This document shows positions 33,436 to 41,824 of a DNA stretch of 64,000 bases, in pieces (the stretch's first letter is position 1; the number at the start of each line of letters is the position of its first letter). The stretch comes from Bacteroidales bacterium UBA4772. GTDB taxonomy: Bacteria; Bacteroidota; Bacteroidia; Bacteroidales; VadinHA17. The notes under the pieces were generated by a model, which had not been told where the DNA came from, did no database searches, and worked only from the letters and a program-made list of their open reading frames with translations. The position numbers were made by a program, and so were the translations under genes. The stretch is from contig DHHM01000011.1 of NCBI GenBank assembly GCA_002403305.1, positions 173,247 to 237,246 of the forward strand, read 5' to 3'.

Positions 33436-34962
33436 TTACTTATTGAACTTTGACTTGCTGAAGGCTGCCTCTATCTCATCATGCGCGTCAACCGGATTGG
33501 TGAGAGGCATGTCGTCATTAAACAGCTCGTAGTCGAGCAGCTTTGCCTTCTTGCTCCTCTCGAAGGTGGGCAGCCTGGTCCGGTTTGTTGTCTCAAGATG
33601 ATTGCCCTTCTCATCAACAATGATGATCTTGGGCAGGAAGACCCCCTTCCTGCCTATGAAACTGTCCATGATCTTCATGGCTTCACTGTACTCTTCCATG
33701 GTAGCCCTTCCGAGGGCCTCGTACATTAAGATTTTCTTGTGATCCCAGGTAAAGACATTGGCATAGCTCTCTGATATCTGCTCGTCAATGCCGCTGTCAA
33801 GGTTCAGTGTATCGTGCCCTGACGGCATCAGCACCACCTTGCCTCCCCCGCCCTCGATGTTGGCTGCGTAGCGCGGGATGGTGATACCGCTGATCCATCC
33901 CTGGAGGTGCTTCATGTAGATCTTGCCTACCTGGATGGGGGTTATGAAATGAACGATACCCTTCTCTTTATGACACTGAAGCAGATAATAGGGATGCACC
34001 CCGATCCAGAACATTCGTCGGAAGGTCTCCGCCAGCGTACGGTAGTGGTCATTGACATGATTAAGAAGCACCGTCTGGTTGCGTATCGTGAAACCGTGTG
34101 AGATGATCTTCCTGACCGCATCTGCCAGATCGGCTGTAACCTCCTGAAAATGATTGATGTGCGTCATGAAGTAGACATACTTGTCCACCCCCTTGTTATA
34201 CCTGTTTGATGACACCTTTATCATCTCCAGCAGCTCGTCAGTGATGAGCATGGGCAGCACCACCGGCACCCGCGTGGCTATTCTGATAACCCTGAGGTGG
34301 GGTATGCGGCTCAGCTCCTCGAGGATGTATTTCAGTCTCTTGAAGCTAATCATCAGTGCATCTCCGCCGGTGACAAGCACCTCGTTGATATTCCGGTTGT
34401 AGCTGATGTAAAAGATACCTTTGTCTACCTCCCGGCTGTTGACGTCGGCTGTGGTATCGAGCGACTTGGCTCTCTGGCAGTGAACGCAGTATGAGGCACA
34501 GCTGGTGTTTTCAGCAACGAAAAGGGCAACCCTGTTCGGATAACGCTGATAGGCGGCGCCGTAGCTGCGTGACCCCTCGCTCATCGCTCCCTCAACGCCG
34601 GCGTCGGGAAACATCAGGTTGGCAGGCGTGGGAACACTCTGCCAGAAGACGGGGTCAAGACGCTTCTTCGACACCTCGCCGAAGAAGACAGGGTTAAAAG
34701 GATCTTCCTGCATCAGCGATGCATAGTAGGGTGTAATCCTGAACGGCTCCTTGCCCTCCTGCCTCATGGTGCCGATGGTCCTCCTGATCTCAGCCTCCTG
34801 GTGGGGGTTGAGCCTGATAACCTTCTTCAGCTGGTCAATGGAACGGATGGAGTTCTTCCTCTGCCATGCCGGGTCACGCCACTGCTCCTCAGTAACATCC
34901 TTCCATAATTCAATGGTGTTGTACTTCCGGGGGTGGTATAAAAAATCTTCGTTATAGTTCAT
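33436..34962 (-). CDS. KamA-family radical SAM 2,3-aminomutase, substrate uncertain
   Basis: 508 residues. The radical-SAM cluster motif is C155-x3-C159-x2-C162 (NTSCASYCVHCQRAK). GGDALM near 199-204 corresponds to the SAM-binding loop, and the PLP lysine is K375 in GGGGKVVLMP. The fold matches lysine 2,3-aminomutase, but the two acidic residues that hold the lysine side-chain amine in that enzyme are H331 (QCHKEKG) and N368 (RYAANIEGG) here. Glutamate 2,3-aminomutase is described as having Lys and Asn at those places, so a non-lysine substrate such as glutamate is more likely. The gene has its own -7 element at 35016-35023. No lysine-fermentation genes are adjacent. Confidence 0.82.
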   Translation of the reverse strand: MNYNEDFLYHPRKYNTIELWKDVTEEQWRDPAWQRKNSIRSIDQLKKVIRLNPHQEAEIRRTIGTMRQEGKEPFRITPYYASLMQEDPFNPVFFGEVSKKRLDPVFWQSVPTPANLMFPDAGVEGAMSEGSRSYGAAYQRYPNRVALFVAENTSCASYCVHCQRAKSLDTTADVNSREVDKGIFYISYNRNINEVLVTGGDALMISFKRLKYILEELSRIPHLRVIRIATRVPVVLPMLITDELLEMIKVSSNRYNKGVDKYVYFMTHINHFQEVTADLADAVRKIISHGFTIRNQTVLLNHVNDHYRTLAETFRRMFWIGVHPYYLLQCHKEKGIVHFITPIQVGKIYMKHLQGWISGITIPRYAANIEGGGGKVVLMPSGHDTLNLDSGIDEQISESYANVFTWDHKKILMYEALGRATMEEYSEAMKIMDSFIGRKGVFLPKIIIVDEKGNHLETTNRTRLPTFERSKKAKLLDYELFNDDMPLTNPVDAHDEIEAAFSKSKFNK

Positions 34963-35015
34963 CTAATCCTCCTCTATTTGAATTGAAAAATAATGCTATT
35001 CCACATGCAGCTCAA

Positions 35016-35023
35016 CAAATATA
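35016..35023 (-). promoter_or_regulatory. -7 promoter element of the KamA-like gene
   Basis: Minus-strand TATATTTG, an exact TAnnTTTG match, 53 nt upstream of the ATG at 34962. Confidence 0.5.
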
Positions 35024-35058
35024 GCAAATTTTCCCCGGTTTTCCCGCACAGGAGGGGG

Positions 35059-35107
35059 CAGTTGCCAGTCGGCAGTTGCCAGTCGGCAGTTGCCAGTCGG
35101 CAGTCCA
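35059..35107 (+). repeat. Heptamer array (CAGTYNN), 7 units
   Basis: Units in order: CAGTTGC, CAGTCGG, CAGTTGC, CAGTCGG, CAGTTGC, CAGTCGG, CAGTCCA. Same family as the arrays at 23578, 41748 and 48271. It lies just upstream of the KamA-like promoter. Confidence 0.85.
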
Positions 35108-35129
35108 CTGCCGGTCACCTTTGCCAAAT

Positions 35130-35246
35130 CCTTCGTTAAAACTACGGACTTCGTCCGTCGGAGCCGGATGTCGAAGAGGGCTACGGTGGCCAAAGGCAGT
35201 CGGCTACCTTCGCTTAAGCTACAACGCTCGAAGAGGACTACGGTGG
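35130..35246. repeat. Two-copy intergenic element with a CTACGG core
   Basis: The 19-mer TCGAAGAGGRCTACGGTGG occurs at 35171-35189 and 35228-35246 (18 of 19 identical). Each copy is preceded by a CCTTCG(C/T)T stretch (35130 and 35207). The 340-bp gap between 34963 and 35303 contains this element, the heptamer array and no gene. Similar CTTCG/CTACGG patches are common intergenic debris in Bacteroidota, so no function is proposed. Confidence 0.6.
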
Positions 35247-35303
35247 CTGGAAGCAGTCTGCGACCAAATCGATAATCGCAAATCGAAAGTCAGTGCTGTG
35301 CCG

Positions 35304-35894
35304 CTACAGTTCGAGTTTTCCCCGCAGCTCCTTCAGCTCATCCCACCTGCCCTCGTGAAGCAGTCGGGCCTGGTGTGGCCAGGTCTCGGGATTATGGACG
35401 CGGAAACGCTCACCGCCGTCATTGACAAGGATCTCCCTGATGCTGTCGGGTGTGGCATTCGCAAGTGCTTTCCAGGTGTTTATCCCCCGGTTCATCAGCA
35501 GCCTTGATATCTTCGGTCCAATACCCAGCACCGCTTTCAGATCATCAGCCGCGGGATGGGGTTGTGCTGCCTCCCCGGCCTGCACTGCAGCGGTCTCTGC
35601 CAGCAGCCGCTCCTCCTTCTCCAGCTTGTCGATGGTGAGCTTCAGGCTGGCGATCTCGTCATCCATTCTTCTAACGTCGCCACGGAGTGAGGTTTTATCC
35701 GTCTCCGCTGTTCGCAGTTCCGCCTCCAGCTTGCGGACCTTTTCCTCCAGTGCAGCCTTCTCCTCTTCCAGGGTGGCTATCGTTCTCCCGGAGTGTCCGC
35801 GTGCCATGTAGTACCCTATGAGAAAGCCCAACAGTGCCGCAACAAGCAGCGCAATGACTATGAACAGCAGATCTGCTGTAAACCGTTCTGCCAT
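35304..35894 (-). CDS. Membrane-anchored coiled-coil protein with C-terminal helix-hairpin-helix domain
   Basis: 196 residues. One N-terminal membrane helix (LLFIVIALLVAALLGFLIGYYMA) is followed by a coiled coil (about 38-100, IATLEEEKAALEEKVRKLEA) and an Ala-rich linker. The C-terminal domain begins DDLKAVLGIGPKISRLLMNRGI, a helix-hairpin-helix (DUF4332-like) fold. Such domains can bind DNA or proteins; here the domain should face the cytosol if the short N-terminus is outside. Last gene of a tight three-gene cluster with an OmpA-like and a DUF937 protein (6-bp gap upstream). Function unknown. Confidence 0.75.
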   Translation of the reverse strand: MAERFTADLLFIVIALLVAALLGFLIGYYMARGHSGRTIATLEEEKAALEEKVRKLEAELRTAETDKTSLRGDVRRMDDEIASLKLTIDKLEKEERLLAETAAVQAGEAAQPHPAADDLKAVLGIGPKISRLLMNRGINTWKALANATPDSIREILVNDGGERFRVHNPETWPHQARLLHEGRWDELKELRGKLEL

Positions 35895-35899
35895 GATGA

Positions 35900-36475
35900 T
35901 TAGATTATTACCTTGATTTCAGTTCTTCTGTTTGCAGCCCTCCCTTCGGGTGTGTTGTTCGGTGCTGCGGGTTCCGATGAACCCATGGATGATATCACTA
36001 TCTGTTCCGCGTTGATACCTGCACTGACGAGGAACGACTTCACGAATCCTGCTCTCTCCAGGCCCAGGGTACGGTTGAACGGCTCGGGGCCTGTTATGTC
36101 AGCATGACCCGTCACTTCTATCTTTGCTGACGGGGTGTTGTCGAGGCATATTTTAAGCTTCTTCAGGAATTCTTCACTCACTCCGCTCATATCGCCTTCG
36201 GCTGATGATGACGGGAAGAAGCCTTTCTGTGCTCCTGCTCCGCTGATAAACGTCTTTGCCTCTTCAACTGAGGCCATGAGTTCCTGCTCAGTCGTCAGGG
36301 ATGCGGTATCGACGGCAGTTGCGGCGTTGGCGTCAGCAGAAGCCTGTAACTCTTCCACCGGCATGGCAGTAGGTGCCGCCTTGCAGTCGCACCTTATCCT
36401 GCACACATACCAGTATGATGCACCGGCGATCCAGAGCATCAGAAGAACAGACAGGAAAAGTACTGGATGTTTCAT
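35900..36475 (-). CDS. OmpA-C-like peptidoglycan-associated membrane protein
   Basis: 191 residues. An N-terminal signal anchor (VLFLSVLLMLWIAGASYWYVC), a spacer rich in Ala, Glu and Thr, then an OmpA-like domain. The domain shows KIEVTGHADITGPEPFNRTLGLERAGFV and the closing NNTPEGRAANRRTEIKVII, where the RR-E pattern and the Asp/Arg pair bind diaminopimelate in peptidoglycan. No beta-barrel is present, so this is an inner-membrane- or lipid-tethered wall-binding protein. It is the middle gene of the DUF937/OmpA/HhH cluster. Confidence 0.82.
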   Translation of the reverse strand: MKHPVLFLSVLLMLWIAGASYWYVCRIRCDCKAAPTAMPVEELQASADANAATAVDTASLTTEQELMASVEEAKTFISGAGAQKGFFPSSSAEGDMSGVSEEFLKKLKICLDNTPSAKIEVTGHADITGPEPFNRTLGLERAGFVKSFLVSAGINAEQIVISSMGSSEPAAPNNTPEGRAANRRTEIKVII

Positions 36476-36486
36476 ATCGTCTGGCT

Positions 36487-37068
36487 CTACCTGCGACGGG
36501 TCAGACCGCCGAGAAGTGAACCGAGAACTCTCTTGCTCTGTGTCCGGGAGGTACCTCCCTTCATCAGGAAGCCTGCAACGTCATCAAGTATGCTTCCGTC
36601 ACCGTCAGCGTCGAGCATTGCGCCTACGCCTGAGATACCCCTGGCGGTGGTGTCACGCTTTTTTGTCAGCGCTCCGAGGATCAGCGGCGAGAGCGCGGGG
36701 ATCATCTTCATGATAGTCGATGCATCAACGTTCATGTTCTTCGCCAGCACCTGCGCGGCCTGAATACCTCCGGCGTCACCGAGCAGTCCGCCAAGATTGG
36801 GGTCAACATCCTGCTCCTGAGCCTTGTTGGCTATAAGACCCTTGATGTTGTCAAGCACTGACGAGTCACCGTACTTGTTCAGGATGTGGTCGACCCTCTC
36901 ATCACCGCCCCTTGTATCCTTCTGCTTCTTCAACCCGGCAATGATGAGAGGCGCCAGCTGCGGGAGCAACTTCTGTACCGTGCCCTGGTCAACATTGAAG
37001 TTGCCGGACATCTGTTTGGTCACCTCCGGGCCGTAGCTCTTCAGAAATTCATCAATAAATCCTGCCAT
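36487..37068 (-). CDS. DUF937-domain protein
   Basis: 193 residues, predicted cytosolic. Two repeats of a helical unit are visible: FNVDQGTVQKLLPQLAPLIIAGLKKQKD (residues 24-51) and MNVDASTIMKMIPALSPLILGALTKKRD (112-139). Each is followed by a loop ending in a DGSILDDVAG- or DSSVLDNIKG-type motif. This duplicated VD-xx-ll-P-LaPlil-aL pattern is the DUF937/YidB signature. Members have no established activity. It is first in the cluster, 11 bp before the OmpA-like gene, suggesting a protein complex spanning cytosol, membrane and wall. Confidence 0.8.
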   Translation of the reverse strand: MAGFIDEFLKSYGPEVTKQMSGNFNVDQGTVQKLLPQLAPLIIAGLKKQKDTRGGDERVDHILNKYGDSSVLDNIKGLIANKAQEQDVDPNLGGLLGDAGGIQAAQVLAKNMNVDASTIMKMIPALSPLILGALTKKRDTTARGISGVGAMLDADGDGSILDDVAGFLMKGGTSRTQSKRVLGSLLGGLTRRR

Positions 37069-37164
37069 AATTGCTGTTGTTAGTTATACGAACAAAATGG
37101 AAATATTTCCATATCAGGTGAACAACTACAAGTTAGGCAGATAAATATTAGAATCAAAATATTT

Positions 37165-39078
37165 TTAGTACTCAAGCCTCACAACCACCCCGTCCATGGA
37201 GCTGCAGAGAGCGCCGTTGCTTCCCAGGGGCACTATCCTGTTTATCAGGCATGACGATATCCTGTGGCTCCAGAGCAGCCTGCCGTCCTCCCTTGAGGCA
37301 GCATGGATCACCCCCTTGTCGGACGGGATGAGGATGACACCGCTCTGTTCCTCAACCACCCCCGGTGCAATGTCATACCCAATGTCAAATCCTGTTTTCC
37401 ACACCACGGTGCCTTCCGCCTCTTTGGCATCAACTCCCACTGTGATGCCGTTCATGGTCTTTGCAAGTATCAGTGTGCCGTCTGCCGTGATTCCCATCGA
37501 CTCCCTGACGGTGATGCCGCCGAGGTCTGAATGCCACAGCAGCTGCCCGGTGGAGGCATCGAGACAGGCCATCTTCCTGTCGGGAGCCACAACGAAGACC
37601 CTGCCGTTGACGGCCACGGGCACACATGCTGCCGGCGACAGCATCCTGTTGCTATATCCGTTGTGCCAGTCCCATAACACCTCACCGCTGCCGGTGTCGA
37701 GGGCATAGAGATGGTTGTTCCAGGTGCCGAAGATCAGCATATCCCTGTAGATGAGCGGTATGGTCTCTACAAACCCGTCTATCATCGCATTGCTCCAGAT
37801 GACTGTGCCGTCTGTGATGTCGAGGGCGTAGCACTTTTCTGAGGACCCCGTGAGGTACACCCGCCTGCCGTCGGTGACCGGTGATGCAACCGCGGGCTGA
37901 CTCATGTAAAAACTCCACAGCAGCCTGCCAGACTTCAGCGCCAATGCGCGTACCATGCCGTCAGATGAGACGGCAATAACCCTTCTGCCGTATATTGCCG
38001 GCGTGCTGTAAATCTTGGCCCCCGTGGAAACCTTCCATCTCTCCCTGCCGTTTTTGATATCAAGAGCCTTGATCTCACCCCCGGTATTGGTGATAATGGC
38101 AAATTTCCCTGCCACAACCGTTCCGGCACCGATGTCGCTCTTCTCCTGGATGCGCCACACCTCTTTAACGCCCGGGAATGCCCTGTTCATCGAGTAGTCG
38201 GGCCTGGGCCATGAGGTGGTGTCGGCGGCGAAATCATGCCTCTCCAGCCTCACAGTGGCCCATGCCGGCATGGTCTTCGCCTTCGATCCTCCTGCGACAC
38301 CCTGTAGCGTCATGGCGTCCGGATGCCTAACTGAGGCAGTCAGCAGCGTGTCACCGGTGACGGTAATGATGTTATACCCCCCGGTCTCAGCACTTGCGCG
38401 CAGGTTGGAGCGGCACATGAGAGCCGGTATCCCCTCGAAGTTCATCACCCTATTGGTGTGACCGTGGCCGCACAGCGCCAGCCTCGTGTCAAGCTGCCTG
38501 AGCCTGTCGGTGAGCTCATACCAGTTGTTGAGCCCCTCATCAAGAGGGTAGTGGTTAACGGAGACAATCTTCATCTCCCTGATCCCGGGCACCCTCAGTA
38601 CCGAGTCGAGCCAGACGATGTTTTCACGCGGTATCTGCCCAGGACCCATTCGCATGTTTGGACCGGAGTTGGTGCCCAGGAAAAGCCACCCGTCGTGCGC
38701 AAAGGCGAAAGCCTCATCGCCGAAAATCACCCGAAAGCTGTTGGCACCGCTCTCTGACCATTTGGTGTCGTGATTGCCGGGGATAATATACCAGGGCTTG
38801 TTAAGGTTGTCCAGAATATCCTTTGCCAGCAGCAGCTCACTGTCGGAGCCGAACTCGGTAACATCGCCTGACACAATTACAAAGGCCAGCGAATCATTGC
38901 CGTTAATGTCACGGACGGTGCGCCTGAGATCCTCCCCGGCGGTTGCTCCTCCGATGTGGGTGTCGGTCACAAGGGCAAAGCAAAAGGTGCCATTCTGCTG
39001 CTGGGCCGCAGCAGGGATCAGGCATATGATCAGAAAGAAAAGGATAATCTGTTTTTTCATGACGGGATATTTTTTCAT
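37165..39078 (-). CDS. Secreted metallophosphoesterase fused to a PQQ-type beta-propeller
   Basis: About 637 residues. Signal peptide (KKQIILFFLIICLIPAAAQ), then a calcineurin-like phosphoesterase domain to about residue 270 with all metal motifs: LVTDTHIGG, VIVSGDVTE, IIPGNHDTKW, VNHYPLDEG and LCGHGHTN. The rest is a propeller of PQQ/quinoprotein-like blades, each with a GRERWKVST- or GTVIWSNAM-type Trp motif. The propeller probably binds a polymer or partner instead of PQQ, since no dehydrogenase residues are evident. The start at 39078 is chosen; 39060 is equally plausible. It should act in the periplasm or at the surface. Substrate unknown. Confidence 0.82.
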   Translation of the reverse strand: MKKYPVMKKQIILFFLIICLIPAAAQQQNGTFCFALVTDTHIGGATAGEDLRRTVRDINGNDSLAFVIVSGDVTEFGSDSELLLAKDILDNLNKPWYIIPGNHDTKWSESGANSFRVIFGDEAFAFAHDGWLFLGTNSGPNMRMGPGQIPRENIVWLDSVLRVPGIREMKIVSVNHYPLDEGLNNWYELTDRLRQLDTRLALCGHGHTNRVMNFEGIPALMCRSNLRASAETGGYNIITVTGDTLLTASVRHPDAMTLQGVAGGSKAKTMPAWATVRLERHDFAADTTSWPRPDYSMNRAFPGVKEVWRIQEKSDIGAGTVVAGKFAIITNTGGEIKALDIKNGRERWKVSTGAKIYSTPAIYGRRVIAVSSDGMVRALALKSGRLLWSFYMSQPAVASPVTDGRRVYLTGSSEKCYALDITDGTVIWSNAMIDGFVETIPLIYRDMLIFGTWNNHLYALDTGSGEVLWDWHNGYSNRMLSPAACVPVAVNGRVFVVAPDRKMACLDASTGQLLWHSDLGGITVRESMGITADGTLILAKTMNGITVGVDAKEAEGTVVWKTGFDIGYDIAPGVVEEQSGVILIPSDKGVIHAASREDGRLLWSHRISSCLINRIVPLGSNGALCSSMDGVVVRLEY

Positions 39079-39258
39079 AGTGCAATTTAGGCATAGCAAT
39101 GACAACTGACAAGAGCTGTCCGTGGTTCATCCCTGTGGCACATTCAACAGGCTGAGTGGATCCCATTGCGACTGTGCCTGGTTACGACCATAAATTATAA
39201 TGTTGTGAATGCCTGAATTAAAATTACCTTCGGATTAGAAACAGACAGAGAAAGTATC

Positions 39259-39930
39259 ATGTGTTTTTCAGCGGGTGCCAGTTTTGCCGGTGGAGTTGTG
39301 ATTACAGCCATCGGTGTGATGACAGTCAGAAAGAACAATGTTCCGTCGCGCCGGATGTTCGCCGCCATACCGCTGATCTTTGGTGTGCAGCAGATCTCTG
39401 AAGGATTCGTGTGGGTAGCCTTGCAGTCGACAGGCCACGATCTGATGCTCAGTATACCAGCTTTCATCTTCCTGCTGGCGGCGGTGGTTATCTGGCCCGT
39501 GATGGTGCCTCTGTCGGTATATCTGATGGAGAGAGTGAAGAGCATGAAGAGGGTGCTCCTTATTCTTATTGGCCTGGGTATTCTTACCTCACTTTACTAT
39601 GCCAGCAGGCTGCTCTTCTATGAGATTGAACCAATGATCTCGCATCATCATATAAAATACGTTGGCGATTTCCCGAAAACATATGCCACTCCCGTTTTCA
39701 TAGCCTACGCGGTAGCCACGCTCATACCGCTGTTTCTGTCCAGCGTAAGGCGGATGTGGCTCCTGGGCGTTCTGATGGCCTTTTCGTGCCTTGTAACCGG
39801 CATCTTCTTCAAGGAGTACCTGACATCTGTATGGTGCTTCTTCGCTGCACTGATCAGCGTGGTAATACTCTGGATAGTGAGTAATCCGGGTGAGACCTCC
39901 GGAGGTGCCCTGAAGACAGATGCCGGCTGA
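39259..39930 (+). CDS. DUF6629-like multipass membrane protein
   Basis: 223 residues with about seven hydrophobic segments. The N-terminal MCFSAGASFAGGVVITAIGV and GVQQISEGFVWVAL are characteristic of a family annotated DUF6629 (MCFSA- start, QQ-SEG-VW motif). Function unknown. It begins a run of small plus-strand genes between two metallophosphoesterase genes. Confidence 0.72.
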   Translation: MCFSAGASFAGGVVITAIGVMTVRKNNVPSRRMFAAIPLIFGVQQISEGFVWVALQSTGHDLMLSIPAFIFLLAAVVIWPVMVPLSVYLMERVKSMKRVLLILIGLGILTSLYYASRLLFYEIEPMISHHHIKYVGDFPKTYATPVFIAYAVATLIPLFLSSVRRMWLLGVLMAFSCLVTGIFFKEYLTSVWCFFAALISVVILWIVSNPGETSGGALKTDAG

Positions 39931-39963
39931 TTTACAGCTCTCAGTGCTCACCGTCCGCATCTA

Positions 39964-39994
39964 TTGACATCGGCAAAATATTGTCCTAACTTTG
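39964..39994 (+). promoter_or_regulatory. Promoter with both -33 and -7 elements
   Basis: TTGA at 39964-39967 and TAACTTTG at 39987-39994 are separated by 19 bp, the best match in the window to the Bacteroidota promoter. The ATG of the shortened MBL gene follows at 39999, only 4 nt after the -7 element. Confidence 0.6.
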
Positions 39995-39998
39995 ATAT

Positions 39999-40601
39999 AT
40001 GAAGACACCAAAACTTCCGGCTCTGCTGACGGTATTACTGTTGCTGACAGTCACACTCTGCGCACAGGATTACCCCTATCTCAATGATCCGACATGTCTT
40101 GAGGGCGTTACAGCGACGAGCGGCATCACAGAACCGGTCACTGTCAGCGTGATCTACGACAACTATGCTCATGCAAAGGGTATGACTGCTGACTGGGGTT
40201 ATTCGATCCTGATCAAAGGTCCCGCTAAGACGGTCCTCTTTGATACAGGATCCCGTCCGGGAGTGTTTGACTTCCCCCTGTCCGAGCAGGCACTGGTGCT
40301 GGACACGAAAAAAGGACTGGTGGTCATGACCGGCTGCGCTCACCCCGGTATCGTCAGTATGCTGAAGGATATCAAATCTTCATTCGAGAAGAACATTTAC
40401 ATGGTCTTCGGTGGTTTCCACCTGATGCACAAAACTGATGACGAGATGGATGCCATCATTGCTGAAATGAAAACCATCGGATTGGTAAAGTGCGGCGCCA
40501 CACACTGCACGGGAGACAGGCAAATAAAGGTCATCAGGGAGAAATTTGGCGATGGTTTTGTTGAACTTGGCGTGGGCAATACCATAGTAATCAATCTATA
40601 A
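39999..40601 (+). CDS. Internally deleted MBL-fold protein lacking the HxHxDH motif
   Basis: 200 residues with a signal peptide (LLTVLLLLTVTLCAQ). The start (VTVSVIYDNYAHAKGMTADWGYSILI) and first strands (TVLFDTGSRPGVF) match the MBL subgroup related to dihydropterin-ribofuranosyl aminobenzene phosphate synthase. The C-terminal half is also typical: EQALVLDTKKGLVVMTGCAHPGIV, VFGGFHLMH and GATHCTGDRQI. The roughly 80-100 residues that should lie between them, including the metal-binding HxHxDH, are absent without any frame break. It keeps a good promoter and signal peptide, so it may still be expressed, but hydrolase activity is unlikely. Confidence 0.72.
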   Translation: MKTPKLPALLTVLLLLTVTLCAQDYPYLNDPTCLEGVTATSGITEPVTVSVIYDNYAHAKGMTADWGYSILIKGPAKTVLFDTGSRPGVFDFPLSEQALVLDTKKGLVVMTGCAHPGIVSMLKDIKSSFEKNIYMVFGGFHLMHKTDDEMDAIIAEMKTIGLVKCGATHCTGDRQIKVIREKFGDGFVELGVGNTIVINL

Positions 40602-40613
40602 TTGCCTGGTACA

Positions 40614-40880
40614 ATGAAAGAGCTGATTTCCATTAAAACAGAATGCTACTCCGGGTACAAGGCTGATGAGTACCCGAAGTGTTTCATGTGGCAGGGAGTG
40701 CGTTACGAGGTTCAGGAGATCCTCGACCGCTGGTACCAGTGGGACGCAGAACAGAAACATCCTGTCTCTGATTACTTCAAGGTTAAAACCGCCTCCGGTG
40801 ATCAGTATATTCTCAAGCATGAACTGCAGCATGACAGGTGGTATCTGTGCCATCCGGAAGATAACAAGCCAAAAGATTAA
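40614..40880 (+). CDS. DUF6504-like small protein
   Basis: 88 residues from the ATG at 40614. ISIKTECYSGYKADEYPKCF, RYEVQEILDRWYQW and YFKVKTASGDQYILKHELQHDRWYL form a compact fold resembling small proteins annotated DUF6504. It is 12 bp after the MBL-like gene and probably co-transcribed. Function unknown. Confidence 0.65.
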   Translation: MKELISIKTECYSGYKADEYPKCFMWQGVRYEVQEILDRWYQWDAEQKHPVSDYFKVKTASGDQYILKHELQHDRWYLCHPEDNKPKD

Positions 40881-40986
40881 TTACATTTACGAGTGATATC
40901 CGTTATCTTAAGATCGTACAGACCAGCAATCCTCATTTTCGCACAGAGCGGGAGCAGGGGTTAGAGGTCACAAACATTTATCTGTC

Positions 40987-41709
40987 ATGAAATATATCAA
41001 CCTATTCCTTTTTACCGGCATGATAGTCATGAACTACCTGGCAAATGCTCTTCCTCTCAACGGAAAAACCACCGGCGAACTGTCCGATGCCTACCCCAAT
41101 CTCTTTGTGCCGGCAGGAATCACCTTCTCAATCTGGGGGGTCATCTATATCCTGCTGATAGCCTTTTGCGTGGCGCAGTTCACCACATCGCACCAGGCTG
41201 TGATAGTACAGATAGGATGGCTCTTTGGCCTTACATGTATCTTCAACGGACTGTGGATCGTGGCATGGCACTACGGCAGACTGCCGATGTCGCTGATACT
41301 GATGGCAGGGTTGCTGATAGCACTTATCTGGATCAATGTCTTTATTAAAGATCTTCCCTACGGACTGATCAAGGCTGCCTTTGGGGTCTATCTGGGATGG
41401 ATATGTATAGCCACCATAGCCAACGTGACGGCCCTGCTGGTGAACTATGGCTGGGGCGGTTTTGGCATTTCAGAGCAGACCTGGACCATTGTAATGATAC
41501 TCATTGGTGCCCTGTTGGTGGCACTGGCGATATGGCGACTGGACAATCCGTACATAGGGCTTGCAGTGGTATGGGCATTCATTGGCATTATGATAAAGCG
41601 GTCAGCCGATGCCAGGTCAATCTTCATCACGGCGGCTGTCGCCATGGTGCTGGTGGCGGCGGTGCTGATCCTTGCCTTCTTCCGAAAACGCCTTGCAGGG
41701 GCTGCTTAA
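40987..41709 (+). CDS. TspO/MBR-related membrane protein
   Basis: 240 residues with six or seven membrane helices. NYLANALPLNGKTTGELSDAYPNLFVPAGITFSIWGVIYILL is the hallmark start of the long TspO-like family (PAG-tFSIWGviY), with GLWIVAWHYGRLPMSL and later Trp-rich helices in place. Relatives bind tetrapyrroles or lipids, or have no assigned function. No porphyrin genes are nearby. Confidence 0.72.
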   Translation: MKYINLFLFTGMIVMNYLANALPLNGKTTGELSDAYPNLFVPAGITFSIWGVIYILLIAFCVAQFTTSHQAVIVQIGWLFGLTCIFNGLWIVAWHYGRLPMSLILMAGLLIALIWINVFIKDLPYGLIKAAFGVYLGWICIATIANVTALLVNYGWGGFGISEQTWTIVMILIGALLVALAIWRLDNPYIGLAVVWAFIGIMIKRSADARSIFITAAVAMVLVAAVLILAFFRKRLAGAA

Positions 41710-41747
41710 GAGTCTGAAAGTCGAAAGTCCGTAAAGTCGATTGTCTG

Positions 41748-41775
41748 CCGACTACTGACTGCCGACTGCCGACTG
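41748..41775 (-). repeat. Heptamer array, inverted orientation, 4 units
   Basis: Read on the minus strand the units are CAGTCGG, CAGTCGG, CAGTCAG, TAGTCGG. Same CAGTYNN family as at 23578, 35059 and 48271, but in the opposite orientation. It lies between convergent genes together with short AGTCGAAAGTC-type repeats (41711-41740). Confidence 0.75.
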
Positions 41776-41824
41776 AGAACAGGCCTCCCCAGTAACAAAA
41801 TCGAAAATAGCAATTCGCACATTC

